Shown piece by piece: positions 17,279 to 26,600 of a stretch of 64,000 bases of DNA. A program made the translations under genes and the position numbers. Numbering within the stretch: the stretch's first letter is position 1; every line of letters starts with the position of its first letter. Under the pieces are notes generated by a model, which was not told where the DNA came from, made no database searches, and was given only the letters and a program-made list of their open reading frames with translations. The stretch comes from JACCYJ01 sp038198775. GTDB lineage: Bacteria; Actinomycetota; Actinomycetes; Propionibacteriales; Nocardioidaceae. The stretch covers positions 1-64,000 of the forward strand of contig JBBPZV010000032.1 in assembly GCA_038198775.1 (NCBI GenBank), written 5' to 3'.

Positions 17279-18784
17279 ATGCCGCACCACGACGTCGACG
17301 CCGGGTTCGTCGCCCTGCCGCTGCGCCGCCTAGCGGATGCCGCCCTGCAACGAGCCCGTGACTTCGGCGTCGAGCACGCCGACTTCCGACTGGAACGGCT
17401 CCGCAGCCAGGACCTGACGCTAAGAGACGGCCGGCTCGAGGGTGCGCTCGACGGGGAACAGCTCGGGTTCGCGGTTCGGGTCATCGTGGACGGCACCTGG
17501 GGCTTCGCGGCGAGCGTCGAGCTGTCCCCGGAGTCGGCCGTCCGGACCACCGAGGAAGCGGTCGCGGTGGCCCAGGTCTCCGCCGCGATCAGCAGCGAGC
17601 GCATCCAGCTCGCCGACGAACCGGTCTACGACGACGTCACCTGGGTGTCGTCGTACGACACTGACCCGCTGGAGGTACCGGTCGAGGACAAGGTCGAGCG
17701 GCTCGCACAGTGGAGCCGGCAGCTGCTGGGGACCGGACCGGTCGCCCACGTCTCGGCGAGCCTCGCTCAGGTCGTGGAGAACAAGTTCTACACCGACCTG
17801 GCGGGCACCACCACGACCCAGCAGCGAGTACGGCTGCACCCGGTGCTGGAGGCGCACGGGACCGACGACCGGGCCGGTCGCTTCGACGCGATGCGGACGC
17901 TGGCGCCGCCGGTCGGGCGCGGTTGGGAGTACGCGGACGCCGAGCATTGGGACGCGGAGCTGGCGCAGCTGCCCGACCAGCTCGCCGAGAAGTTGAGCGT
18001 CAAGTCGGTCGACGCCGGCGTGTACGACCTGGTCGTCGACCCGTCGAACCTGTGGTTGACGATCCACGAGTCCATCGGGCACGCCACCGAGCTGGACCGG
18101 GCCCTCGGGTACGAGGCCAACTACGCCGGGACGTCGTTCGCCACCTGGGACAAGCTGGGCTCACTGCAGTACGGCTCCGCTGTGATGCATGTGACCGGTG
18201 ACCGCACCGTGGACCACGGGCTGGCCACGATCGGCTACGACGACGAGGGGGTTCGCACCCAGGCATGGGACATCGTGCGAGACGGTGTGCTCGTCGGCTA
18301 CCAGCTGGACCGCAAGATGGCGCGGCTGCAGGGGTTGGGGCGCTCCAACGGCTGTGCGTTCGCCGACAGCCCGGGTCACATCCCCATCCAGCGGATGGCC
18401 AACGTGTCGCTCCAGCCGGCGGCCGACGGGCCCGACGTGGACGCGCTGATCAGCCAGGTCGACAACGGCATCTACGTGGTCGGCGACCGGTCCTGGTCGA
18501 TCGACATGCAGCGTTTCAACTTCCAGTTCACCGGACAGCGCTTCTACAAGATCGAGAACGGGCGGCTCGCGGGTCAGGTCCGTGACGTCGCGTACCAGGC
18601 GACCACGACCGACTTCTGGGGGGCGATGGAGCAGGTCGGCGGCCCGCAGACTTGGGTGCTGGGCGGGGCGTTCAACTGCGGCAAGGCGCAACCCGGGCAG
18701 GTGGCCCCGGTGAGCCACGGGTGCCCGGCGGCGCTGTTTCGCGACGTGCGCATCCTCAACACGCGGGCGGAGGCCGGCCGGTGA
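17279..18784 (+). CDS. tldD: Metalloprotease TldD
   Basis: 501 residues. TldD is the catalytic half of the TldD/TldE heterodimer, a zinc protease that unfolds and cleaves small peptides, known for processing microcins and other modified peptides and for degrading some antitoxins in E. coli. The metal motif HExxxH is seen as HESIGHATELDRALGYEANY (His263, Glu264, His268), with the third ligand expected near the conserved GGAFNCGKAQPGQ at the C-terminus. The N-terminal domain has DFGVEHADFRLERLRSQDL. Its stop overlaps the GTG of tldE (GTGA), so the two subunits are translated together. No modified-peptide cluster is visible nearby. Confidence 0.95.
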   Translation: MPHHDVDAGFVALPLRRLADAALQRARDFGVEHADFRLERLRSQDLTLRDGRLEGALDGEQLGFAVRVIVDGTWGFAASVELSPESAVRTTEEAVAVAQVSAAISSERIQLADEPVYDDVTWVSSYDTDPLEVPVEDKVERLAQWSRQLLGTGPVAHVSASLAQVVENKFYTDLAGTTTTQQRVRLHPVLEAHGTDDRAGRFDAMRTLAPPVGRGWEYADAEHWDAELAQLPDQLAEKLSVKSVDAGVYDLVVDPSNLWLTIHESIGHATELDRALGYEANYAGTSFATWDKLGSLQYGSAVMHVTGDRTVDHGLATIGYDDEGVRTQAWDIVRDGVLVGYQLDRKMARLQGLGRSNGCAFADSPGHIPIQRMANVSLQPAADGPDVDALISQVDNGIYVVGDRSWSIDMQRFNFQFTGQRFYKIENGRLAGQVRDVAYQATTTDFWGAMEQVGGPQTWVLGGAFNCGKAQPGQVAPVSHGCPAALFRDVRILNTRAEAGR

Positions 18785-20169
18785 CCAGCAGCCCCCCACC
18801 CGAGCTGGTCGAGGAGGCGCTCGCGGTCTCGGACGCCGACCACTGCATCGTCTTGGCGACGCGCTCGTCCAGCGCCAACCTGCGGTGGGCGAACAACTCG
18901 CTCACCACCAACGGCTTGATGAGCGGGTCACAGGTCAGCGTAATCTCGGTGATGGCCACCGAACGCGGAGCAGCGTACGCCTCCTTGAACCGCAGCGTTT
19001 CGACGCTCGAGGAGGTCCGCCGCCTGGTCGTGGCGGCCGACGTGGCCGCGCAGCGGGCGAGCCCGGCCGAGGACGCGGCCCCGCTCGTGGAGGGGGGGCC
19101 GGCGCCCGACTGGGACCTGCCCGCCGAACCCACTTCGATCGGTGTGTTCGACGACTTCGCGCCGGCGCTCGGCGAGGCCTTCGCCCGAGCGCGGGCGGCC
19201 GGGCGGCTGCTGTACGGCTACGTCGAGCACACCGTCGAAACGGTCTACCTTGGGACGTCGACGGGGCTGCGCCGCCGTCACGTGCAACCGACCGGCCACG
19301 TCGGGATCACTGCCAAGAACGAGGCCCTGACCCGCTCGGCCTGGGTCGGGCAGTCGACGCGGGACTTCGCCGACGTCGACGCGCTCGGACTCGACGCTGA
19401 GCTCGAGCGGCGGCTGGGGTGGGCCGAGCGCACCGTGGCGCTGCCGGCGGGTCGCTATGACACCGTGCTTCCCCCGACCGCGGTCGCAGACCTCCTCATC
19501 TACGCCTACTGGACGTCGGCGGCACGCGACGCGTTCGAGGGGCAGACCGTGTATGGCAAACCCGGTGGAGGGACCCGGGTCGGCGAGTCGCTGTCGAGCC
19601 GTCCGGTCACGATGTACTCCGACCCCGGCTATCCCGGCTTGGAGACGGCTCCGTTCGTCACCGCCGCGGCGTCGAGCAGCCTGAGCAGCGTCTTCGACAA
19701 CGGGCTGGCGCTGGGTCGCACGGACTGGGTCAGCGACGGCACGCTCGCGGCACTGGGCCAGACCCGGCACTCCGCCGATATGACCGGACTGGCGGTGACC
19801 CCCCTGATCGACAACCTCGTGCTGCACGTCGACGGCGCCGACAAGAACCTCGAGCAGATCGTCGCCGGTGTCGAGCGTGGCCTGCTGCTGACCTGCCTGT
19901 GGTACATCCGCGAGGTCGACCCACAGACGCTGCTGCTCACCGGTCTCACCCGAGACGGCGTCTACCTGGTCGAGGGCGGCGAGGTCCGAGGCGCGGTCAA
20001 CAACTTCCGGTTCAACGAGAGCCCCATCGACCTGCTAGACCGGTTCGACGTGGCCGGTGCAACGGTGCCGTCGTTCTCCCGGGAGTGGGGCGACTACTTC
20101 CCGCGTACCGCCACCCCGCCGCTGCGGGTGGCGGACTTCAACATGAGCAGCGTCAGCCAGGCCAACTGA
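18781..20169 (+). CDS. tldE: TldE/PmbA family partner of TldD
   Basis: 462 residues from a GTG overlapping the tldD stop. It is the non-catalytic half of the TldD/TldE protease: the fold is the same but the HExxxH motif is absent in the matching region (TAVADLLIYAYWTSAARDAF). Characteristic parts are RWANNSLTTNGLMSGSQVSV near the N-terminus, TDWVSDGTLAALGQTRHSAD and the C-terminal LLLTCLWYIREVDPQTLLLT with GEVRGAVNNFRFNESP. Tight coupling with tldD supports heterodimer assembly. It converges with the serine hydrolase gene, with only 9 bases between their stops. Confidence 0.92.
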   Translation: MTSSPPPELVEEALAVSDADHCIVLATRSSSANLRWANNSLTTNGLMSGSQVSVISVMATERGAAYASLNRSVSTLEEVRRLVVAADVAAQRASPAEDAAPLVEGGPAPDWDLPAEPTSIGVFDDFAPALGEAFARARAAGRLLYGYVEHTVETVYLGTSTGLRRRHVQPTGHVGITAKNEALTRSAWVGQSTRDFADVDALGLDAELERRLGWAERTVALPAGRYDTVLPPTAVADLLIYAYWTSAARDAFEGQTVYGKPGGGTRVGESLSSRPVTMYSDPGYPGLETAPFVTAAASSSLSSVFDNGLALGRTDWVSDGTLAALGQTRHSADMTGLAVTPLIDNLVLHVDGADKNLEQIVAGVERGLLLTCLWYIREVDPQTLLLTGLTRDGVYLVEGGEVRGAVNNFRFNESPIDLLDRFDVAGATVPSFSREWGDYFPRTATPPLRVADFNMSSVSQAN

Positions 20170-20178
20170 GCCGCGGGG

Positions 20179-21486
20179 TCAGTGCGGGTATGGCGTCCGG
20201 GTCAGCTCGTAGCTGGCCAGCTCGAGGCTCAGCACCCGGCCGTCCGGGCCGCGCACCGCAGCCAGCGTCTCTGCCGTGAAATAGCCGTCGAGGCCGTGCC
20301 AGCGGTCGCCGCCGGCCGGTACGAAGCGGCTGCACCGGCCCGGGTTCGAGGTCTCCAGCGCCAGCTGCCCATCGCGGACCACCAGCGTGTACGGGGTGTC
20401 CCCCCAAAACCAGGGGCCGAGCAGCTCCCCGGCCCCGGCCAGCGGGCGTTCGGGTCGCCACGGCGGTGGCGGCTCGGGTTCCAGCTCCGCGACGATGTCG
20501 AGCAGGGTGAGGACCAGGCCGGGCGTGTCACCCGCGGTGCCGTTGGACAGCGCGGCGGCCGCGGTCCCCTGCTGGGGATCCACCGCGACGCCGGCGAGGA
20601 AGCCGGGCATCGAGCCGCCGTGACCGAACAACGTCCGACCGGGGTGGCCCACCAGCGCCAGCCCGAGCCCGTACGACGCCTCCAGCCTGTCGGGCTGCGC
20701 TGCGAGCGGAACCCGCATCTCGGCCACCGACCCGGCTCGCAGCACGGCCTCGTCGGGCTGCAGCCAGAACCTGGCGAAGCGGGCCAGGTCGCCCAGCGTG
20801 CTCCACAGCTGTCCGGCCGGCGCCATCGCCCCGGTGTCGGTGTGGGGCTCCGGATCCAGCGTGCGCGCCCACGGGTGGACCGAGTACCCCTGCGCGTGAG
20901 GGTGCACCGGGGCGTAGCTGGTGCGCCCCATGCCCAGCGGCTCCAGAACCCGCTCTCGGACAACGTCGAACCAGGGCTGCCCACGCAGGTGGGCCACCGC
21001 CTGGCCCACCAGGGCGAACCCGAGGTTGGAGTAGTGGTGCAGGCCGCCGGGCGGCAGCACCCTGTCGTGGTCGCGGACCAGTTCGGCGAGCCCGGGAAAG
21101 TCCTCGCCGTCGCGGCGCTCCCACCACGGCCCGGCGGGTTCGGCCGGCAGCCCGGCGGTGTGGGACAGCAGCTGGCGCAGCGGCGCCTCGCCGAACGGCA
21201 CGTCGCCGAGCACCGACCCGAGCGAATCCGCCAGGTCGACCAGGCCGTCGTCGCGGCACTGCAGCAACGTCAGCGCGGTGACGGACTTGGTGATCGAGCC
21301 GATGCGGTACTGCAGGTCGGTGCCAGGCTCCGGCCCGCCGGTAGCCGTGCCCCTCGTCGTGGCCCACGCCAGCTCGCCGTCGCGTACGACGCCGACCACC
21401 AGCGAGGGCTGCCGCGAGGTCGACTGCACTCTCGCGACCGCATGCTCTAGCCGGTCGGCGGTGTCGGAGCGCACGCTGCGGCTCAC
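20179..21486 (-). CDS. Serine hydrolase, class C beta-lactamase family
   Basis: 435 residues. The penicillin-binding/beta-lactamase fold motifs are in order: Ser-x-x-Lys at SITK (Ser64, Lys67), Tyr-x-Asn at HYSNLGFALVG (Tyr152, Asn154) and the third motif HGGSMPGF near 289-296. The last 110 residues form an extra domain (GELLGPWFWGDTPYTLVV, ELASYELTRTPYPH) seen in many such esterases or peptidases. No signal peptide, so it is probably cytosolic and acts on an ester or D-amino peptide rather than being a resistance enzyme. Start is the GTG at 21484-21486 overlapping the gcvP stop (GTGA); the frame upstream is within gcvP. Confidence 0.85.
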   Translation of the reverse strand: MSRSVRSDTADRLEHAVARVQSTSRQPSLVVGVVRDGELAWATTRGTATGGPEPGTDLQYRIGSITKSVTALTLLQCRDDGLVDLADSLGSVLGDVPFGEAPLRQLLSHTAGLPAEPAGPWWERRDGEDFPGLAELVRDHDRVLPPGGLHHYSNLGFALVGQAVAHLRGQPWFDVVRERVLEPLGMGRTSYAPVHPHAQGYSVHPWARTLDPEPHTDTGAMAPAGQLWSTLGDLARFARFWLQPDEAVLRAGSVAEMRVPLAAQPDRLEASYGLGLALVGHPGRTLFGHGGSMPGFLAGVAVDPQQGTAAAALSNGTAGDTPGLVLTLLDIVAELEPEPPPPWRPERPLAGAGELLGPWFWGDTPYTLVVRDGQLALETSNPGRCSRFVPAGGDRWHGLDGYFTAETLAAVRGPDGRVLSLELASYELTRTPYPH

Positions 21487-24353
21487 TCGAACGCCTCGAT
21501 CGGGGGGCACGAGCAGCTCAGGTTTCGGTCCCCGTACGCCTGGTCGATCCGCGCCACCGGCGGCCAGTACTTGTCGGCGTGCTCCCCGCTCGGATAGGCG
21601 GCCAGCGACCGGTCGTACGGTCGGTTCCACTCCCCCAGCAGACTGCGCGCGGTGTGCGGAGCCTGCCGCAGCGGTGAGTCGGCCAGCTCCCATTGCCCGT
21701 CGGCGACGCGGTCGATCTCGGCCCGGATCGAGATCATCGCGTCGCAGAAGCGGTCGAGCTCGGCGAGGTCCTCGGACTCCGTCGGCTCGACCATCAGCGT
21801 GCCGGCAACCGGGAAGCTCATCGTCGGGGCGTGGAAGCCGTAGTCGATCAGCCGCTTGGCGACGTCTTCGACGCTGACGCCGGTGCGCCGGGTGAGATCA
21901 CGCAGGTCGAGGATGCACTCGTGGGCGACGAAGCCGCCGTGACCGCGGTACAGCACGCGATAGTGGTCGGCGAGGCGCTTCGCGACGTAGTTCGCCGAGA
22001 GCACCGCCACCGCGGTCGCCTGCGAGAGCCCGGCGGCTCCCATCATCGCGATGTACGCCCAGGAGATCGGCAAGATGCCGGCCGAGCCGTACGGGGCGGC
22101 GCTGACCGCGCCGACCCCGTCGCGCCGGTGCGGGTCGGGATGCAGTGGGTGGGACGGCAGGAAAGGCACCAGGTGTGCTGCCACCGCGACCGGGCCCACG
22201 CCGGGCCCACCGCCGCCGTGAGGGATGCAGAACGTCTTGTGAAGGTTGAGGTGCGAGACGTCGCCGCCGAAGCTGCCCGGACGGGCGTGCCCAAGCAGCG
22301 CGTTGAGGTTCGCGCCGTCGACGTAGACCTGGCCACCGTGGTCGTGCACGATGCGACAGAGCGTGCCGATGCCGTCCTCGTACGCACCGTGGGTCGAGGG
22401 GTAGGTCACCATCACCGCGGCCAGCGAGTCCGCGTGCTCCTCGCAGGTGGCCGCTAGGTGACCAAGGTCGACCGAGCCGTCCTCCGCCGCCTTGACGACG
22501 ACGACACGCATGCCTGCCATCACCGCGGACGCCGCGTTGGTCCCGTGCGCTGAGGACGGGATCAGGCAGACGTTGCGCCGGTCCTCCGCCCGGCTTCGGT
22601 GGTAGGCGCGGATCGCCAGCAGCCCGGCCAGCTCCCCTTGAGACCCGGCGTTGGGCTGCACCGATACCGCCGCGTATCCGGTCACCTCGGCGAGCCAGGA
22701 CTCGAGCTCCTCGACGACCTCGATCAGCCCGGCGGCGTCGGCTTTGGGGAGGAACGGGTGCAGGTCGGCGAAACCGGGCCAGCTGATCGCCTCCATCTCG
22801 GCGGTCGCGTTGAGCTTCATCGTGCACGACCCGAGCGGGATCATGCCGCGGTCCAGCGCGTAGTCGCGGTCGGACAGCCGGCGCAGGTAGCGCAGCATCT
22901 GGGTCTCGGAGCGGTGCGTCGAAAAGACCGGGTGGGTGCAGAAGTCGGTGGTCCGCCGCAGCTGCTCGGGCAACGCGTCGGCGCTGGCGGTGTCCAGCGC
23001 GTCGACGTCCACGTCGCTGGCGCCGAAGGCTCTCCAGACGGCGTGCAGGTGTTCGCGCGTCGTGGCCTCGGAGGTTGCCACCGCGACCCGGTCGGCGTCC
23101 ACGAGCCGCAGGTGGATGCCTCGCTCCCGCGCGGCTTCGACCACTGCGGCCGCGGTGCCGGGCAGTTGCGCGACGAGCGTGTCGAAGAACTCGGCGGGCT
23201 CAACCTCGATGCCGGCGGCGCGCAGCCCGGCCGCCAGGACGACCGCGTAGCGGTGCGTACGCCGGGCGATGGTGCGCAAACCGGCGGGCCCGTGGTAGAC
23301 CGCATACATCCCGGCGGTCACGGCTAACAGCACCTGGGCGGTGCAGATGTTGGACGTCGCCTTGTCGCGGCGGATGTGCTGTTCGCGGGTCTGCAGCGCC
23401 AGCCGGTAGCCGGGGCGCCCCGTCGCGTCGACCGAGACACCCACGAGCCGGCCCGGCAGGTGGCGTTCGAGTCCGGAACGCACCGCCATGTAGGCCGCGT
23501 GTGGACCGCCGTAGAACATCGGGACCCCGAAGCGCTGGGTGGACCCGATCACGACGTCGGCGCCCCAGTGCCCCGGTCCCTCCAGCAGGCACAGCGCCAA
23601 CGGGTCGGCGGCAACGACGACCAGGCCGCCGCGTTCGTGGACCTGCTCGACCAGCGAGCGGTGGTCACGCACCCGCCCGCCAGCACCTGGGTATGACACG
23701 AGCACCCCGCTGATGTCACCGTCGGGAAGTCCCGCCTGAAGGTCATCGACGACGACGCGGGCGCCGGTGGCCGCGGCTCGGGTGGCGATGACGGCAAGCG
23801 TCTGGGGAAGCGTGTCGGCGTCGACGACGAACGGTGCGTCCCCGTCGGTGCGTCGGGCCCGCCGGACCAGCGAGATGGCCTCGGCGGCCGCACTGGCCTC
23901 GTCGAGCAGCGACGCGTTGGCGGTGGGCAGCCCGGCGAGCTCCCCGAACGCGGTCTGGAAGGTGAGCAGCGCCTCCAGCCGGCCCTGTGAGATCTCTGGT
24001 TGGTAGGGGGTGTAGGCGGTGTACCACGACGGGTTCTCGAGCACGTTGCGGCGGATGACCGCCGGGGTGGACGTGGGTGCGTAGCCGAGCCCGATCATCG
24101 CGATGCCGGGACGGTTGCGCCCGGCCCGTTCGCGCAGCCGCTCCAATGCCTCGGCCTCGGTCAGGGGTCGCGGGAGCCGCAGTGGCCGAGCCGAACGGAT
24201 GCGTTCGGGGACAGCCGCGGCCATCAGGGCGTCCAGGTCGGAGACACCCAGCGCGGCCAGCATCCGCGCCTGCTCGTCCTCGTCGGGCCCGATGTGGCGC
24301 GCTCGGAAGCCGGCCGCATCGTCGAGGTCGGCCAAAGTCGGGCTGTCGCTCAT
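21483..24353 (-). CDS. gcvP: Glycine dehydrogenase (aminomethyl-transferring), P-protein
   Basis: 956 residues, full length. The PLP-dependent decarboxylase of the glycine cleavage system: it decarboxylates glycine and loads the aminomethyl group on lipoylated GcvH. N-terminal half FRARHIGPDEDEQARMLAAL and GLGYAPTSTPAVIRRNVLEN with PSWYTAYTPYQPEISQGRLE; the PLP lysine is in HLNLHKTFCIPHGGGGPGVG (Lys706), with YVDGANLNALLGHARPG before it. It is the first gene after a glycine riboswitch and overlaps the serine hydrolase gene. GcvH is encoded 3 kb away on the same strand; gcvT is not in the window. An AGGA site lies 7 bases before the ATG. Confidence 0.97.
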   Translation of the reverse strand: MSDSPTLADLDDAAGFRARHIGPDEDEQARMLAALGVSDLDALMAAAVPERIRSARPLRLPRPLTEAEALERLRERAGRNRPGIAMIGLGYAPTSTPAVIRRNVLENPSWYTAYTPYQPEISQGRLEALLTFQTAFGELAGLPTANASLLDEASAAAEAISLVRRARRTDGDAPFVVDADTLPQTLAVIATRAAATGARVVVDDLQAGLPDGDISGVLVSYPGAGGRVRDHRSLVEQVHERGGLVVVAADPLALCLLEGPGHWGADVVIGSTQRFGVPMFYGGPHAAYMAVRSGLERHLPGRLVGVSVDATGRPGYRLALQTREQHIRRDKATSNICTAQVLLAVTAGMYAVYHGPAGLRTIARRTHRYAVVLAAGLRAAGIEVEPAEFFDTLVAQLPGTAAAVVEAARERGIHLRLVDADRVAVATSEATTREHLHAVWRAFGASDVDVDALDTASADALPEQLRRTTDFCTHPVFSTHRSETQMLRYLRRLSDRDYALDRGMIPLGSCTMKLNATAEMEAISWPGFADLHPFLPKADAAGLIEVVEELESWLAEVTGYAAVSVQPNAGSQGELAGLLAIRAYHRSRAEDRRNVCLIPSSAHGTNAASAVMAGMRVVVVKAAEDGSVDLGHLAATCEEHADSLAAVMVTYPSTHGAYEDGIGTLCRIVHDHGGQVYVDGANLNALLGHARPGSFGGDVSHLNLHKTFCIPHGGGGPGVGPVAVAAHLVPFLPSHPLHPDPHRRDGVGAVSAAPYGSAGILPISWAYIAMMGAAGLSQATAVAVLSANYVAKRLADHYRVLYRGHGGFVAHECILDLRDLTRRTGVSVEDVAKRLIDYGFHAPTMSFPVAGTLMVEPTESEDLAELDRFCDAMISIRAEIDRVADGQWELADSPLRQAPHTARSLLGEWNRPYDRSLAAYPSGEHADKYWPPVARIDQAYGDRNLSCSCPPIEAFE

Positions 24354-24423
24354 CGGACGCTCCTGGTGACGGTGGGCAAAGGCGGGTCACGCCTCCCCCT
24401 CTGTCACCGGGCCGGAGCACGGT

Positions 24424-24534
24424 TTCAGAGTCGCCTGGTTCGCACGTTTCCTTGCGCCTGAGAGGTTCCGGGGAGGTTGCCCCTTCGGCGCCGCGGGACG
24501 GCCGAGCACCGGTCCCACGGGCTCTCGCGCACGA
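24424..24534 (-). promoter_or_regulatory. Glycine riboswitch controlling gcvP
   Basis: Read on the minus strand, the leader of gcvP contains the glycine aptamer core GCCGAAGGGGCAACC followed by CCTCTCAGGC (24489-24456), then GGCGACTCTGAAA, with the upstream arm GCGCGAGAGCCC (24532-24521). One full aptamer is clear; I do not see a second core. Downstream, GGTGAC (24408-24403) can pair with GTCACC (24370-24365) directly before the AGGA site at 24364-24361, a possible expression platform. Upstream, TAGCGT at 24557-24552 could be the -10 box. Glycine binding is expected to raise gcvP expression. Confidence 0.9.
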
Positions 24535-24586
24535 CTTCGTCGGCGCCGCCCACGCTACCAGCAGGGTCGGTCGTCGCGGGTACGGC

Positions 24587-25183
24587 TCAGCCGGTGGCCC
24601 TGGCCCGGCGACGGGCGGCCAGCTCGTCTGTGGGGCTGTCCTCGTCCGGGGAAGCGGTGCGCTCGCTGGGCAGCTCGGCGAGCGAACCCTCGATCTCGCG
24701 CCACACCCCGCCGATGGCGATGCCGAACACGCCCTGGCCGCCTTGGAGCAGGTCGATGACCTCCTCTGGGGAACGGCACTCGTAGACGCTGGCACCGTCG
24801 CACATCAGCGTCACCTGCGTCAGGTCGTCGGTCCCTCGCGCCCGCACGTGCTGCACGGCGGTCCGGATCTGCTGCAGCGAGACACCCGCATCGAGCAGCC
24901 GCTTGATGATCTTGAGCAGCAAGATGTCGCGGAATGAGTAGAGCCGCTGCGTGCCGGAGCCGGTGGCGGCGCGGACGCCGGGTTCCACCAGACCGGTGCG
25001 CGCCCAGTAGTCAAGCTGGCGGTAGGTCACGCCGGCCGCCTGGCAGGCCGTGGGACCGCGGAAACCCACGTCGTCTGGAAGCATCCCGAGGTCTTCGTCG
25101 AACAACAGCCCCTGCTCGCCGGCGGAACGAACGGCATCGGCGGTGGCCGTCGGGTCGACGGTGGTCTCACGAGTGCCGGTCAC
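24587..25183 (-). CDS. mcdR: MerR-family regulator, Rv1830/McdR-like
   Basis: 198 residues. MerR winged-helix DNA-binding domain: FRGPTACQAAGVTYRQLDYW ARTGLVEP-type helix-turn-helix and wing (GTQRLYSFRDILLLKIIKRL), then a dimer helix (LQQIRTAVQHVRARGTDDLT) and a small C-terminal domain. Position before gcvP and after a DUF151 gene equals that of M. tuberculosis Rv1830, studied as a cell-division regulator; I infer the same role. The GTG at 25183 is chosen over the upstream ATG-type start at 25207 because GGAGGA lies 5 bases ahead of it. A dyad at 25310-25328 in its leader could be its own operator. Confidence 0.85.
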   Translation of the reverse strand: MTGTRETTVDPTATADAVRSAGEQGLLFDEDLGMLPDDVGFRGPTACQAAGVTYRQLDYWARTGLVEPGVRAATGSGTQRLYSFRDILLLKIIKRLLDAGVSLQQIRTAVQHVRARGTDDLTQVTLMCDGASVYECRSPEEVIDLLQGGQGVFGIAIGGVWREIEGSLAELPSERTASPDEDSPTDELAARRRARATG

Positions 25184-25309
25184 GGCGTCCTCCGGTTCGG
25201 GGCCCACCGCTGAAGTTACAGCAGCGGGGTTCGTCGCTCACGCTACGGCCGAGCCCGACCGGGGTCAATCACCAGCGGACGGCGGCCCCGGCGTGTCGGA
25301 CGACGGTAG

Positions 25310-25328
25310 TCTCGACGTCTAGTTGAGA
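25310..25328. promoter_or_regulatory. Candidate MerR-type operator upstream of mcdR
   Basis: An imperfect 19-base dyad, TCTCGACGTCTAGTTGAGA on the plus strand, lies in the gap between the DUF151 gene and mcdR. Arms TCTCrAC and GTyGAGA are the size and spacing of MerR-family operators. It sits 127 bases before the mcdR start and just after the DUF151 stop. Two MerR regulators flank the gap, so either could bind; this is inference from symmetry. Confidence 0.35.
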
Positions 25329-25339
25329 GTTATGGTTTC

Positions 25340-25810
25340 TCAGGTCCCGTGCTGGAAGTCCTCCGGGGTGATCTGGTCCAGGAACTCGCGGAACTTCTCG
25401 ACCTCCTCCTCGTCCTCGTCGGCCACGTGTACGCCGGACTCACCGAGCACGTCCTCGCTGCACACGATGCGGCTGCCGGTGCGAAGCGCCAGCGCGATCG
25501 AGTCCGAGGGGCGTGCCTCGACCTCGACCCCGGAGTCGAACACCAAGATCGCGTAGAACACGCCGTCCTTGACGTCGGTGATGCGCACCTCGTCGAGCTC
25601 GTGGTCGAAGGCCTGGACCACGTTGCGCAACAAGTCGTGCGTCAACGGGCGCGGCGGCACCACGCCCTGCTGGGCGAACGCGATCGCGGTGGCCTCCCCG
25701 GCACCGATCCAGATCGGCAGGTAGCGCGATCCATCCACCTCCCGGAGCAGTACCAGCGGCTGGTTGCCAGGCATCTCCACCCGGACCCCGACCACGTCCA
25801 GCTCGCGCAC
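25340..25810 (-). CDS. DUF151 bifunctional nuclease family protein
   Basis: 156 residues. The DUF151 core is clear: VVGVRVEMPGNQPLVLLREV then RYLPIWIGAGEATAIAFAQQ, PRPLTHDLLRNVVQAF and VEARPSDSIALALRTGSRIV. Plant members of this family are reported to have DNase/RNase activity; the bacterial role is not settled. The acidic tail ADEDEEEVEKFREFLDQITP is typical. Start is a GTG at 25808-25810. Gene order equals Rv1829 between two MerR genes, so this is the conserved actinobacterial neighbour of garA and gcvH. Confidence 0.9.
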   Translation of the reverse strand: MRELDVVGVRVEMPGNQPLVLLREVDGSRYLPIWIGAGEATAIAFAQQGVVPPRPLTHDLLRNVVQAFDHELDEVRITDVKDGVFYAILVFDSGVEVEARPSDSIALALRTGSRIVCSEDVLGESGVHVADEDEEEVEKFREFLDQITPEDFQHGT

Positions 25811-25868
25811 GGTCCCACGTTACCCCGCCGGTCACCGGGCGAGGGCGATGTGGCGCCCGGACCCGCGG

Positions 25869-26600
25869 TCAGCGGCGCTGGTTCAGAGCGCTCTTGAGCA
25901 GGAGCGTGTGCAGCCGAACCGACAGTGCGGCGAGCTGCCGGGCGGTGTCCTCGGCGCGGGCGGCCGCCGCCGGGTCCCGTTGCCGGTACAGGGGCGAGAC
26001 AACCTGCTCGACCAGGCCGACCTCTCGATCGGCGGCGGTCTTGAACGCCCGCAGGTGCCGCGGCTCCAACCCGTAGCCGGCCAGCTCGCCCACCGCACGG
26101 GCTACCTCCAGCGCTAGACCGTCGTAGTGGCTGTCCTGCCCTCGCGAAGTCACCAAGCCGTACTGCTCGATGGAGGTCAGCAGCTCGTCGGAGATGGCTG
26201 CTCCTTCCAGCAGCTCGATGCGGGAGAGCCTCAGCTCACGCGGCTCCGAGCCTGGACGGCCGGCGCCCGCGGGCCCGTCGGCTTCTAGCACGACCCGAGG
26301 CGCTTGTGCTCGTCCTCCCCGGTCACCGGGTTCCAGTCCACGGTCGAGCGCGTCGAGGTTGTCCCTGATGACCTTGAGCGGCCAGAAGTGGTCACGCTGG
26401 GCGGTGAGGATGTAGCGGAGCCGTTCGACGTCGTGGCCGGAGAACTTGCGATAGCCCGACGGCGTCCGTTCGGGTTCGAGCAGGCCTTCGGCCTCGAGGT
26501 AGCGGATCTTAGAGATCGTGATGTCGGGAAACTCAGGGCGCAGCTGGGCGAGTACCTCCCCGATGGTGCGGCGCGCCCTGAAGGGCACCGGAGAAGTCAC
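25869..26600 (-). CDS. ftsR: MerR-family regulator, FtsR/Rv1828-like
   Basis: 243 residues. N-terminal MerR domain RRTIGEVLAQLRPEFPDITI, SKIRYLEAEGLLEPERTPSG and YRKFSGHDVERLRYILTAQR, the fold that recognises DNA as a dimer. A Gly/Pro-rich linker precedes a helical C-terminal domain (LLEGAAISDELLTSIEQYGL). Homologues beside garA/odhI are FtsR in Corynebacterium, an activator of ftsZ, and Rv1828 in mycobacteria; that function is carried over by family and position. The GTG start overlaps the garA stop (GTGA), so it is co-translated with garA. Confidence 0.88.
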   Translation of the reverse strand: MTSPVPFRARRTIGEVLAQLRPEFPDITISKIRYLEAEGLLEPERTPSGYRKFSGHDVERLRYILTAQRDHFWPLKVIRDNLDALDRGLEPGDRGGRAQAPRVVLEADGPAGAGRPGSEPRELRLSRIELLEGAAISDELLTSIEQYGLVTSRGQDSHYDGLALEVARAVGELAGYGLEPRHLRAFKTAADREVGLVEQVVSPLYRQRDPAAAARAEDTARQLAALSVRLHTLLLKSALNQRR

